A stretch of 54,101 nt of DNA, taken from positions 1 through 54,101 of the IMG/VR virus record IMGVR_UViG_3300021197_001557; one strand, given 5' to 3'. Position numbers and translations under genes: made by a program. Shown here piece after piece: positions 16,817 through 25,127 of this stretch (positions are counted from its first letter, which is position 1; each line of letters opens with the position of its first letter). Under the pieces are notes generated by a model that worked only from the letters and a program-made list of their open reading frames with translations, searched no databases and had not been told where the DNA came from. The stretch is from a virus.

Positions 16817-17458
16817 TTACTCCTCTTTCTTGTCGCTAGGTTTCTCATACTTTGTCGAACCCGGCATAGTGTGAGTATTCTTTCTTGCACGGTCAATTAG
16901 ACCCTGACCCAGTTTAGGTTTCTTTGCTGGGGATTCTTGGTCAGGCGATTTTCCTTTTCGATCACCGCCAGCGGTGCGTCTTTTTTCCTCACTACGCTTC
17001 TTTTCGTAATTTTTAGGAGACATTTCACGCATTGGGCCTTCGCCTTGTCCACCATACGGCTCTCCTCCACCATACGGTTCGTCCATGTCACCTTTGGGGT
17101 TGGGGGAGTTGTCTCTTGGATTTTCCATTATTCTTTTTTGGCGTTCCATGTCCCTTGGGTCCGGGTTTGGCGATGGTCTTTTGAAGCGGTTTTCTTTCGG
17201 GTTTTCACCCATGTATGGCTCGCTAGGAGGAAGTTTGTCCATTGGGTTTTGATGCATTGGAGGGGTTGGCATTCGCTTGTCGTCTTCAACTCTCATGTTG
17301 ATCAGCGCATCTAGTAAGCGAGGGTTCATTTGACGCATTGAATCGGCATGGGAACCTTGTCCTAATGGCCCATCAATGGTATTGCCGTCCATTGGGTCAT
17401 CACCATACATATTTGGCATTTTAAGAACGGTCCATGCACGCTCAAAGGAATCGGACAT
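16817..17458 (-). CDS. Tagged disordered Pro/Met/Lys-rich protein
   Basis: 213 residues. It opens with MSDSFERAWTVLKMP, a tag variant. The remainder is low complexity: Pro/Asn/Met-rich (NPMDKLPPSEPYMGENP), a Gly/Tyr repeat (PYGGGEPYGGQGEG) and a Lys/Arg-rich tail. No folded domain is apparent. Two bases separate it from the gene downstream. Function unknown. Confidence 0.68.
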   Translation of the reverse strand: MSDSFERAWTVLKMPNMYGDDPMDGNTIDGPLGQGSHADSMRQMNPRLLDALINMRVEDDKRMPTPPMHQNPMDKLPPSEPYMGENPKENRFKRPSPNPDPRDMERQKRIMENPRDNSPNPKGDMDEPYGGGEPYGGQGEGPMREMSPKNYEKKRSEEKRRTAGGDRKGKSPDQESPAKKPKLGQGLIDRARKNTHTMPGSTKYEKPSDKKEE

Positions 17459-17481
17459 GGCTTTGCGAGGGTGTCTAATAC

Positions 17482-17652
17482 CTAAACACTTTCTATAAGT
17501 CCGGCTTGTTTTATTTCATCCTGCGTCATTTCACGCATCCGCCGCTGACATTTACAGCAATTTGGCCTCTTGGCTATTGAATACAGCCTATGAATTGATT
17601 TTGTTTGAACATTGTAACATCCCCTGCGACATTCGCACCATCTATACGGCAT
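17482..17652 (-). CDS. Small zinc-ribbon-like protein
   Basis: 56 residues found by hand translation from the ATG at 17652. It reads MPYRWCECRRGCYN, then a basic helix, then NCCKCQRRM and an acidic tail (MTQDEIKQAGLIESV). The two Cys clusters could bind one zinc ion; the tail resembles a helix-turn-helix recognition segment. It fills the otherwise empty 17459-17692 interval between two tagged genes and itself lacks the tag. No strong ribosome-binding site is visible. Confidence 0.5.
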   Translation of the reverse strand: MPYRWCECRRGCYNVQTKSIHRLYSIAKRPNCCKCQRRMREMTQDEIKQAGLIESV

Positions 17653-17692
17653 AGATTTCAAGAGATGGGCTGTTGGTTTTTGAATGTTTACT

Positions 17693-19270
17693 TCACCAAG
17701 AATCGTCGTCCTCTAAATCCTCATGACATTCATCGCAGTTATACTCGCCATATCTGTCCTCGTTGGATAAGAGCATCGGTATAGTTTTTCCACATCCGCC
17801 GCATTGAACAATATGGCCCTCCATATCGTCTTGCATGTCATCAGGGTCCATGTCAAACAACTTTTTCGACTTCGACCAGTCAAAATCTCTAGGTTTTACC
17901 AAGTTTTGAAGAGTCAGGGTGTTTCTTGGGTCTCGGTCCATATAAGCCAACCATTCGTATCCCGCATCTCGCATTTGTTGTTTTAGTTGTTCAGTCATTT
18001 GACCCGTCATGTTTCTATTACCATGGCCAACGCCTTGTTGGTTGGCAATCATATCCCGAATACTTTGTTCTAGCATTGGCCGTTGTATTTCAGCACCAAC
18101 CTGATCGTCAGGAATTAAACGACTCAATAATGAATCTCTAGCCTGCTGACCTCCGGGGTATTGAGGATTTTCTTCACTGCCCCTGTTCGGGTTGCCCATG
18201 AATTGCTGTAAAGGACTTATGTATCCTTGACCACCCTGCGGCTCCATAAACATAGCAATGGGTCCGTTTTGTAAAAACTCAATTGCTTCTCGGCCTAATG
18301 CAGGCGGTCTATCGCCTATTTGATTCAGGCCTTTGAGATTCTGTTCGTAATACTCCCTCATTTCCATTGGACTTGGGCGACCCGCATCGTTGAAGACCTG
18401 TTTCAAATCACCCTCCGACCCCTGCCCCCATTCTTCAGATAAGTTGTCCATTGCACCACTCACTAGGTCTTTTTGCGGTTCAGCCCCGTGTGAATAAAAC
18501 TCGGCCAATATCTGTTGCATTGCTTCAGTATCGATTCGGTCATCATCAATCTCATAGAGGTTTGACGGGATTCTTATGTTGTCGCCAAAGTGACCGCCTA
18601 ATGCATGTGCAGTTGCCACCTCCGGGTCCATGGCAAAATAACTGGGATATGTCCCTTCAGTGCCTCCCCTAAATATGCGGCCCATTTTCATTAACCTGTC
18701 CTCTTTAGGTTCACTATTCCTTCTCTCCCAAAGCCTCTCCCCTCCGGGTTCTTTACCCATATTTGGGTCAATGGTATAACCCATTCTTTCGACCACATCA
18801 TAAATGCTGTTACCCAAGCCATGACCCCTTAACTCATCTAAGACATTTACCGCCAAAGGAGCAACCTCCCCCGATTCATGAGATGATGCCATGTTTGCTC
18901 CCCCCACATTCCTATCCCCCATTTCATCCCTCATTCTCTCCATTAAACCATCAATTTCAGTCACTTTTCGGTTCATATCCCATTCGGGTGCGATTTCCTT
19001 TATCCTTTCATATAACGGCCAATCAGATCTTGGTTTTCCGAAGGATGTATTTTCTCTAAGGTCCTTGAAACGGGCAGTTGCCCTCAATTTATCAAGGAAA
19101 TGTCGGCCTTCTTTGATTTTGATTTCTAAGGGGTGTGACATTTCCCTTGTAGGGTGTATCCAATCCATTGTTGCCGATACTCTTTTTCCTTCATCATCAA
19201 ATTGTTCAGCGTATGAGCCGTCAATCAACGGCATTTTAATCAAACTCCATGCGGTGTCGAAGGCGGTCAT
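17693..19270 (-). CDS. Tagged large protein with ART-like segment and C-terminal zinc ribbon
   Basis: 525 residues from the ATG at 19270, which overlaps the upstream stop (ATGA); the frame is open two codons farther. It begins MTAFDTAWSLIKMP. The middle has IFRGGTEGTYPSYFAMDPEVATAHA (about residues 188-212), reminiscent of the R-G and S-T-S/A motifs of ADP-ribosyltransferases, but the catalytic Glu is not clear. The C-terminus is CGGCGKT...CDECHEDL, a zinc ribbon. The enzymatic assignment is tentative. Confidence 0.7.
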   Translation of the reverse strand: MTAFDTAWSLIKMPLIDGSYAEQFDDEGKRVSATMDWIHPTREMSHPLEIKIKEGRHFLDKLRATARFKDLRENTSFGKPRSDWPLYERIKEIAPEWDMNRKVTEIDGLMERMRDEMGDRNVGGANMASSHESGEVAPLAVNVLDELRGHGLGNSIYDVVERMGYTIDPNMGKEPGGERLWERRNSEPKEDRLMKMGRIFRGGTEGTYPSYFAMDPEVATAHALGGHFGDNIRIPSNLYEIDDDRIDTEAMQQILAEFYSHGAEPQKDLVSGAMDNLSEEWGQGSEGDLKQVFNDAGRPSPMEMREYYEQNLKGLNQIGDRPPALGREAIEFLQNGPIAMFMEPQGGQGYISPLQQFMGNPNRGSEENPQYPGGQQARDSLLSRLIPDDQVGAEIQRPMLEQSIRDMIANQQGVGHGNRNMTGQMTEQLKQQMRDAGYEWLAYMDRDPRNTLTLQNLVKPRDFDWSKSKKLFDMDPDDMQDDMEGHIVQCGGCGKTIPMLLSNEDRYGEYNCDECHEDLEDDDSW

Positions 19271-20016
19271 ATCCAATCATCCTCCGAATATCCAGCCTCA
19301 ATAGCGGCCTCTCGTTGCCAATCCTCTAAATCATTCCATTCGCCAAGCATTTCAACCATGCTATCATCATAACCAAGTGTTTCTATGAAATCATCATATT
19401 CAGCCGTTCTAAACACATCTCCATCCATCTCATAACTCGGTGGTTTTGGGTTGAACCTCTCAAGTGATTCATTATTCCTGTAAGCAATCAAGCGGCTTAG
19501 AGCGTCTTTTGCGTGTTGCCCTCTTTGTTCACCACTAAACATTTCGCCTGTTGTTCCCCCCAAAGACCCAACACCTCCAACCTTGTATCGGCCCTCATCA
19601 ATGTATTCTTGAAGTAATTCAATAACTCGGTCATGTGATAAACGATCACCCATGTTATCATCATCCATAACACCAATACCGGGGCTAAACGGGTCTTCTT
19701 GCATTATACCGACTTCGGGTTCTTGAAAATCTCTTGGGTCAATAGTGCTGATGCTTGGTATTGTTCTCCGCATTGGCGGGGTGGTTTTACCTTCTGTATC
19801 TCTTTTCCCTCCCTTATCAGCATAGGGAACGGCTGAACCATACAAAGCATAATGCAAAGCAATATCAGGGTCGTCTGAATAATAGCGTGGGTCATCTCTA
19901 AAATCCCCGCCGCTATACAACATCTCATCATCACCAATCTCTCTTATTCGGCCACGGTCCGAATAAACATCAATAGGGGCTTTCACCAAACCCCAAGCGG
20001 TTTCAAAGGCGGTCAT
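19267..20016 (-). CDS. Tagged protein with weak ADP-ribosyltransferase-like motif
   Basis: 249 residues beginning MTAFETAWGLVKAP. Just after the tag comes LYSGGDFRDDPRYYSDDPDIALHYAL (about 32-57), similar in layout to the segment in the next gene downstream (R/G...YF/YS-x-DP-x-x-A-x-x-A). This suggests the two share a domain, possibly ART-like. The rest is acidic. Both ends overlap neighbours by 4 bases, so translation is coupled. Confidence in the fold is low. Confidence 0.68.
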   Translation of the reverse strand: MTAFETAWGLVKAPIDVYSDRGRIREIGDDEMLYSGGDFRDDPRYYSDDPDIALHYALYGSAVPYADKGGKRDTEGKTTPPMRRTIPSISTIDPRDFQEPEVGIMQEDPFSPGIGVMDDDNMGDRLSHDRVIELLQEYIDEGRYKVGGVGSLGGTTGEMFSGEQRGQHAKDALSRLIAYRNNESLERFNPKPPSYEMDGDVFRTAEYDDFIETLGYDDSMVEMLGEWNDLEDWQREAAIEAGYSEDDWI

Positions 20017-21149
20017 TGGCCCCCCTCCGGTGGCTTTCTTTCATTGTTTTCCCAATGAATGCGCTCGTAATACGCATTGCGTCTCGCCGCTTCTTCTTCA
20101 GGTGTTTCGTCCTTATGTTGGTAATTATCGCCAACGGCAGGTCCTTCAGGGTCATGGACTTCATAAGAGCCACAGTTAGGGCATTTACGCCCACGGCCTT
20201 TATGCCAACCTACAAAATCGGTTGTCTCACCAGTATGTCCACATGAAAAGCATTCTAGCATATCAGCACCAAGCCCCATTGAGAGTTGGTCGATCACTCT
20301 AGCAACTGGATTATCGAACACTTCATTGTCAGGATAATCATCGTCTTCAAATGGCTCATCATCTGACTTGACCATCAGGTTCCATGCGGTGTCGAAGGCG
20401 GTCATTGGCTCACTCTTTTGGCGAAGATCAGAAAATGGTTTATTCCCCATTGAATACTCTCTCCCTCTATAAACTGGACCCGACATCATTTGTTTTCGTT
20501 TTTCAGGACTCATAAATCCGCTTGGTTGCGAAGAATCGGGCGTTGCGCTATATGCACCAAACTCATGCCCTATGGACCGCAATGTTCTGTAATTGTTTTC
20601 TTGTTGTTTTTCTTCTTCGGTTGGTCCAGCGACCCAACGGTCAAAATCAAACTCTTCACCTTCAGGCGGGTCTTTGTAGCCTGTTTGTTGTTTAGCCCAT
20701 TCCGTTATGTCATCGTTTTGGACACGATGAACCGTTTCATGCGCCCCTATTGCGGCCATCTCTTCAACATTCTCATCCCAATTTTCATCGTCTGTAAAGT
20801 CAAGTGCTGACAGGTTTATTCCTGTATAAGACCCGTCATCGTTTAAGCGTGGAGTTGATTCACCACGATGATATGTTCCTTTGTCGCTTTGCGTTGAAGG
20901 CGGTATCGCTGGTTTGTCAATAGCAGTTGATAAATCAACCCACTCTCTTGAACCTTTACGGTAATGTGCGGCGTTTTGTTGGCCTACGCCCTCCATCCTC
21001 GGCTTTCTATCGTATTCCTTATTCTGCGTATATTCGGAAGGGCGTGTTTTATTATGGTCTGCGGCGTAATGATGCCCTTTGTGTCTTGCATTAGGGGCAA
21101 AGTGAAAATCAAACTTGATTAAATTGAAAGCGGTGTCGAAGGCGGTCAT
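20013..21149 (-). CDS. Double-tagged HExxH metalloprotease-like plus zinc-ribbon protein
   Basis: 378 residues from the ATG at 21149 (ATGA overlap with the upstream stop). It starts MTAFDTAFNLIKF. The first half has AAIGAHETVHRVQ, an HExxH zinc-protease signature, within an acidic context. At 20405 a second MTAFDTAWNLMVK occurs in frame, followed by an acidic stretch and a zinc ribbon (CFSCGHTG...CPNCGSYEV). The ORF therefore looks like a fusion of two tagged proteins, or a gene with an internal start that also yields the short ribbon protein. Whether the protease is active is unknown. Confidence 0.78.
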   Translation of the reverse strand: MTAFDTAFNLIKFDFHFAPNARHKGHHYAADHNKTRPSEYTQNKEYDRKPRMEGVGQQNAAHYRKGSREWVDLSTAIDKPAIPPSTQSDKGTYHRGESTPRLNDDGSYTGINLSALDFTDDENWDENVEEMAAIGAHETVHRVQNDDITEWAKQQTGYKDPPEGEEFDFDRWVAGPTEEEKQQENNYRTLRSIGHEFGAYSATPDSSQPSGFMSPEKRKQMMSGPVYRGREYSMGNKPFSDLRQKSEPMTAFDTAWNLMVKSDDEPFEDDDYPDNEVFDNPVARVIDQLSMGLGADMLECFSCGHTGETTDFVGWHKGRGRKCPNCGSYEVHDPEGPAVGDNYQHKDETPEEEAARRNAYYERIHWENNERKPPEGGQ

Positions 21150-21703
21150 GGATTCTCCCACCTTTCGCCTCTTTTCGTTTCCATAAAGGGCGATTGAAAT
21201 TGGTTATTGCGGTTTAGCACTCCGTCCATCCACATTTGGTCTAATTGATCGGCCCCTTCAGTCATTTCAGGGCCAAGACTACGCAGGTCTAGGTTTTTGG
21301 TTGCACCTTTTAATCTCACATAATCCTGTAATAACTCTTGAACCGATTCAAAGCCCAATTCGTTTAATGCGACTTGTAATGACCTAAATTGTTCTTGAGG
21401 GTTGTATTCAGTAAGTGTCTTTGGTTTATCCACTACATTTGTGCCAAGTTGTCTTATGGCTTCTGCCGTTTCCTCCTGTCTTTGAACCGCACTGGCTTTA
21501 TGTTCGTCTAACATCTCATCTAAGGATGACACGCCAAAGTTTCGCCCCTTTCGGGCAGGTTGCATAGCAACTGCACCACAATTCATACAATCAAGGTGTA
21601 TGCCGTTTTGGTCCTCAACCATCATTGGCATTTTACAAGCAGGGCATTCCCATCCTTTGGCTGGCATCTTAATCAAACTCCATGCGGTATCGAAGGCGGT
21701 CAT
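21146..21703 (-). CDS. Tagged zinc-ribbon/coiled-coil protein
   Basis: 185 residues beginning MTAFDTAWSLIKMP. Immediately after the tag is a zinc ribbon: CPACKMPMM, then CMNCGAVA (about residues 20-45). The remainder is helical, with EEMLDEHKASAVQRQEETAEAIRQ-like heptads (described here by position, about 58-85) and a Leu-rich helix VQELLQDYVRLKG. Four-base overlaps at both ends link it to the two metalloprotease-like genes. No enzymatic motif. Confidence 0.72.
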   Translation of the reverse strand: MTAFDTAWSLIKMPAKGWECPACKMPMMVEDQNGIHLDCMNCGAVAMQPARKGRNFGVSSLDEMLDEHKASAVQRQEETAEAIRQLGTNVVDKPKTLTEYNPQEQFRSLQVALNELGFESVQELLQDYVRLKGATKNLDLRSLGPEMTEGADQLDQMWMDGVLNRNNQFQSPFMETKRGERWENP

Positions 21704-22773
21704 CAGTCGTCATCTCCCCGTATCAACCGGCGTAGCCACTCTCTATCTTTCTTTACTTTTTCAGGTGATCGGTAAAAGTCAGGGTTTTCATCATAAAACT
21801 TACCCATGCTGTGAGATACTTCTCTTTGCATGTCATGATGGTTATTGAGGTCGTTTGCGCTATACTCGGCAACTTTCTGTTTCCAGTCTGAATCCTCATT
21901 ATGAGGGTCTTCATAAATAGACGCTAAAGACTCCTGCATCAGTATCCGCCGCATAATGCCGCTTATGTCATCATTAAAACTGTTATTTCTCCTTTGATTG
22001 CCAACATAATGCTCTCCTCCTCTATCCGCATATTTTTTGGTCCATTCGTGTTCTTCTTCAGGTTGAGTTGTATGGCCCAATTCATGGTTAATGAGGCGAA
22101 TAATCCTGTCCATAATAGGAATGTCTTCGTTATCTCTTAGGTATTCCTCTTTTTGAGACCGATACCTTTCGTTATCCCTCCTATATCTCGACTCGGCAAT
22201 TTTGTTTCGGGCTTCCAAACGCCTTCTTTCTTGCGCCTGTTCCCTCCAATTATCGGAGTCAAAATCAATATCGGGCATGTCCATCCAATGGGTATATCCC
22301 GGCGTTTTTGTCCTAGAAGGTGGTCGTGGGTTGTCTTTTTCATATTCCTCTTCCATATCAAATCGGACATTGCTGGTGATGTTAGGAAGGCTGATCAACA
22401 TTCGGCCATCGCCAAAAAGTGGTTTGTCAAGGTTATCTTGGCTTTCGCCTCTCCAATTAGTTTTCTGTTCGTAGCCTTCGTCACTATTGGCTTGACCGCC
22501 CGGACTAAAATGACCATACTCATCTAAGTAGCGTTCTCGGTGTGTTTGATTCTTTTCACCGCCATGTGCGTTTTCACCTTCAGGGTTATCCCAATTAGGG
22601 ACCGCATCCCAGCCGCCCCTATCATCATACTTGTTTGGGTTTTCTTCGGGGGTATTCTGTAAGCGGTTATACAACCACATCCGCTTGTAAGCGATTTCTT
22701 GAGGAGTTTCATTGCCCTCAATAAAATCAAAATCAGCCTTGAAGAAAGCCCATGCTTCATCGAATGCGCTCAT
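21703..22773 (-). CDS. Tagged HELGH metalloprotease-like protein
   Basis: 356 residues from the ATG at 22773, chosen because it gives MSAFDEAWAFFKADF and an ATGA overlap with the gene upstream. The body contains RIIRLINHELGHTTQPEEEHEW (about residues 220-241), a strong HExxH zincin signature with acidic residues downstream that could supply the third ligand. The flanks are rich in Arg/Asp/Glu and Tyr. A zinc peptidase function is likely by motif; the substrate is unknown. It is one of three HExxH proteins in the tagged cluster. Confidence 0.78.
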   Translation of the reverse strand: MSAFDEAWAFFKADFDFIEGNETPQEIAYKRMWLYNRLQNTPEENPNKYDDRGGWDAVPNWDNPEGENAHGGEKNQTHRERYLDEYGHFSPGGQANSDEGYEQKTNWRGESQDNLDKPLFGDGRMLISLPNITSNVRFDMEEEYEKDNPRPPSRTKTPGYTHWMDMPDIDFDSDNWREQAQERRRLEARNKIAESRYRRDNERYRSQKEEYLRDNEDIPIMDRIIRLINHELGHTTQPEEEHEWTKKYADRGGEHYVGNQRRNNSFNDDISGIMRRILMQESLASIYEDPHNEDSDWKQKVAEYSANDLNNHHDMQREVSHSMGKFYDENPDFYRSPEKVKKDREWLRRLIRGDDD

Positions 22774-23084
22774 TCGCCTCGCCCCGTTCCGTTGCACATA
22801 TCGCATTCAAGACCTTTATTGCGGCCATGAGGTTGGTCGCCTGTGCCTTTGCACTGGCCACATATAGATTGTTTTTGAGGTGTCATGGCGTATTCCCTGT
22901 CATGAGGGGTAAAGGACTCACATGTTCGGCAATCCCAGCCATGGATGACCGGATAGCCATACCCCAACTGGTTTACCCGTTGGGTCATTTTAGTGCCGCA
23001 TTCGGGGCAAATGTCATTCCCCCCAAACTCAACAAGGGGTTCGCCTTCTTTGAGCAATCGCCATGCTTCATCGAATGCGGTCAA
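22770..23084 (-). CDS. Tagged DnaJ-type zinc-ribbon protein
   Basis: 104 residues. I choose the TTG at 23084: it sits behind AAAGGTGG and makes the protein begin (M)TAFDEAWRLLKEG, the conserved tag; GTG codons at 23096 and 23093 are alternatives. The body has CPECGTKM, CRTCESF, then CGQCKGTG and CDMCNGTGRGE. The last two are CxxCxGxG repeats like the central domain of DnaJ. Two zinc sites are expected. Its start overlaps the HMG-CoA-lyase stop by 17 bases. Confidence 0.72.
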   Translation of the reverse strand: MTAFDEAWRLLKEGEPLVEFGGNDICPECGTKMTQRVNQLGYGYPVIHGWDCRTCESFTPHDREYAMTPQKQSICGQCKGTGDQPHGRNKGLECDMCNGTGRGE

Positions 23085-23955
23085 TGACTTCACCACCTTT
23101 ATTCTTGATCGCTCTTACTGCACGACGCATTTTCATGCCACGGGGCTTATGTTTTATCCAAGTAGCCAGTCGCACGGCATCTTTCAGGTCCTTTGACTTA
23201 ACACCACAGTCGATGTCTCTAGCCTCGCACCATTTAACGAATACTTCAGTTGCTAGGTTCGCACCTGAACCGGGGATGAATGGGCAACCACCTAAGCCAC
23301 CAATGCTAGTATCAAACTCTTTTATCCCTAAATCGACAGCAATATCGACATTTTGATACAGATAAGGGCCATGATGGAGGTGTAAAGCGATGTTTTCAGT
23401 TATATCGCTGGTAATGTCGTATGCTTTCTTGATCATCACTGGGGTGGCAATACCATCTGTGTCGCATAATACAACCTTATTGCCGAATTGCATTGCTATT
23501 TCGACAGCATTCTTCAAATCCTCATCAGGACAACCGAATGCCATTGAGATATAGACACGCACATTGCTAGGCTCTATGCCTTCTAATGCCAGTTTGTATT
23601 CCTCGACAATCGAATCCAGCCCACGGCCATAGTTGGACATGTTGAATACTTCATTTGGCGAGTAAAATATGTTGAATAAGTAAGCACCTACTAACTTAGC
23701 ACGGTCAACACCACGCTTATTCGGCACTAAAACGGACATATTGGCATCTAAACCGGCAACTGCGGCATACACCCCGTCGCTTTCAGCCATGTTTGGGACC
23801 AACTTGGGGTGGACAAATGCGCCAACTTCTATGTCAGTAAGTCCTGACTTAGCCAACGCCGCCACCAATTCAACCTTCTCGTCATATGATATTGGGTATT
23901 TTAGAGCCTGAAGTCCGTCTCTAGGTCCCACTTCAAAGATGGAGACCTTCTTCAT
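23068..23955 (-). CDS. Divergent HMG-CoA lyase (DRE-TIM metallolyase)
   Basis: About 295 residues from the ATG at 23955 (ATGA overlap with the upstream stop). Family signatures are clear: EVGPRDGLQ near the N-terminus, AFGCPDED, LCDTDGIATP, and the lid motif GGLGGCPF-x-PGSGANLATE containing the catalytic Cys. HMG-CoA lyase cleaves HMG-CoA to acetoacetate and acetyl-CoA. The usual HxHDTxGxAxxN metal-binding segment is HLHHGPYLYQN here: the HxH ligands remain but the Asp-Thr is gone, so specificity or activity may have changed. It is the only metabolic enzyme in the window, embedded without a tag in the tagged cluster. Confidence 0.87.
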   Translation of the reverse strand: MKKVSIFEVGPRDGLQALKYPISYDEKVELVAALAKSGLTDIEVGAFVHPKLVPNMAESDGVYAAVAGLDANMSVLVPNKRGVDRAKLVGAYLFNIFYSPNEVFNMSNYGRGLDSIVEEYKLALEGIEPSNVRVYISMAFGCPDEDLKNAVEIAMQFGNKVVLCDTDGIATPVMIKKAYDITSDITENIALHLHHGPYLYQNVDIAVDLGIKEFDTSIGGLGGCPFIPGSGANLATEVFVKWCEARDIDCGVKSKDLKDAVRLATWIKHKPRGMKMRRAVRAIKNKGGEVIDRIR

Positions 23956-25127
23956 ACCCATCCACCTTCAGTGTCACGGAAGTAGTCCTCCCCGACTAAT
24001 TGAGCAATGCGAGATTCAGGGTTCTTCTCACTGAAATCCTTCAGGCGTTTCAATGGAACGGCGGATTCATGGAAAAAGCCACCTGCACCTAAAGCACCCA
24101 TTGGTGTGACATAGGTCTTCAGGTCGGAGATCGGATTGTGTTCTTCACCTTCATATCTCAACTCCAATGGATATGTTCCGTGTAATTCAGGGTTGGTCTT
24201 ATCGCCTTTTCTCCTGTGAATCTGTTCAAAACGATATGGGTGCATTTGAGGCGCACCCCATTTGGTTCCTTTCAACTGCCATTTACTTGGTTCCTCAAAA
24301 TAACTCCCACCCATCACGGGGCGTTGATAAATCATATCTCCTTCTTGGTTCTTCCTTCGGATTACATGGTCGGTGTCCCACTTCCCGTTATCCCTCCAAG
24401 GCTTTCTGTTGATTGCCATCCTCCGGCCATAGCCGCCCTCGGTCATTTTCCGACCAAGTTTATTCCACATGCCATAGGCTTCAGGGGAATATGTATCGTC
24501 TCCCGCTCGACCATAGGTTTGAGCCATAGTCCCCAACATATGGGACCCAATCCCTTGACCACCCATTCCGGGCAATACGCTCATCTGTGCTACATTGCCA
24601 TCCAGCGTTGGTGCGCCGTGTCCGACAGTCATCCATTCTTTTGAATCATTGGCCGCTTCGTGCCGAATTGCCGCTTCAAGGACTTCGGGGGCTAATGCCT
24701 GTTGCCATGGGGTCCATGCTACTGGTCTCCCACTTCCGTGTCTAGTAATACGGCGTTGCTCAAGGTGTTGAGGAAACTCGGTAAGACCCAATGGAGTTGA
24801 AAAGCGGTCCTGCTTCATCTCACGAAGGGTTCCTTCAACAGTTGATCGTCCACTACGACTATCCTCATAGGGTTCGTCCTCCCATTCTGAATATACATCG
24901 GGCCATTGGTCGTGTCTCCTATTGCGGAGTTTACCTAAACGGTCAATGTTCTCCTCCAAAATCGGAATAACCTTGCCAACAGGCATTTTATACTCGTGTT
25001 GAAGCACGCCAGCATCTGAATAGCCAAGGTTCATGTTGGGTCTGATGAGTTGTATCAGGCTTTCAGGAGTCTCTTGGAGAATCGGGTCGGCCTTAATGAG
25101 GTCCCATAACTGGTCAAAAGTTATCAT
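23952..25127 (-). CDS. Tagged GNAT-like acetyltransferase
   Basis: 391 residues beginning MITFDQLWDLIKADP (tag variant). The middle contains VAQMSVLPGMGGQGIGSHMLGTM (about residues 186-208), matching GNAT motif A (V-x-P-x-x-x-GxGIGxxL, acetyl-CoA pyrophosphate loop), followed by SPEAYGMWNKLGRKM where GNAT enzymes have the terminal helix. Long N- and C-terminal regions of unknown fold surround it. Substrate unknown. ATGA overlaps on both sides couple it to the metalloprotease-like gene and the HMG-CoA-lyase gene. Confidence 0.75.
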   Translation of the reverse strand: MITFDQLWDLIKADPILQETPESLIQLIRPNMNLGYSDAGVLQHEYKMPVGKVIPILEENIDRLGKLRNRRHDQWPDVYSEWEDEPYEDSRSGRSTVEGTLREMKQDRFSTPLGLTEFPQHLEQRRITRHGSGRPVAWTPWQQALAPEVLEAAIRHEAANDSKEWMTVGHGAPTLDGNVAQMSVLPGMGGQGIGSHMLGTMAQTYGRAGDDTYSPEAYGMWNKLGRKMTEGGYGRRMAINRKPWRDNGKWDTDHVIRRKNQEGDMIYQRPVMGGSYFEEPSKWQLKGTKWGAPQMHPYRFEQIHRRKGDKTNPELHGTYPLELRYEGEEHNPISDLKTYVTPMGALGAGGFFHESAVPLKRLKDFSEKNPESRIAQLVGEDYFRDTEGGWV

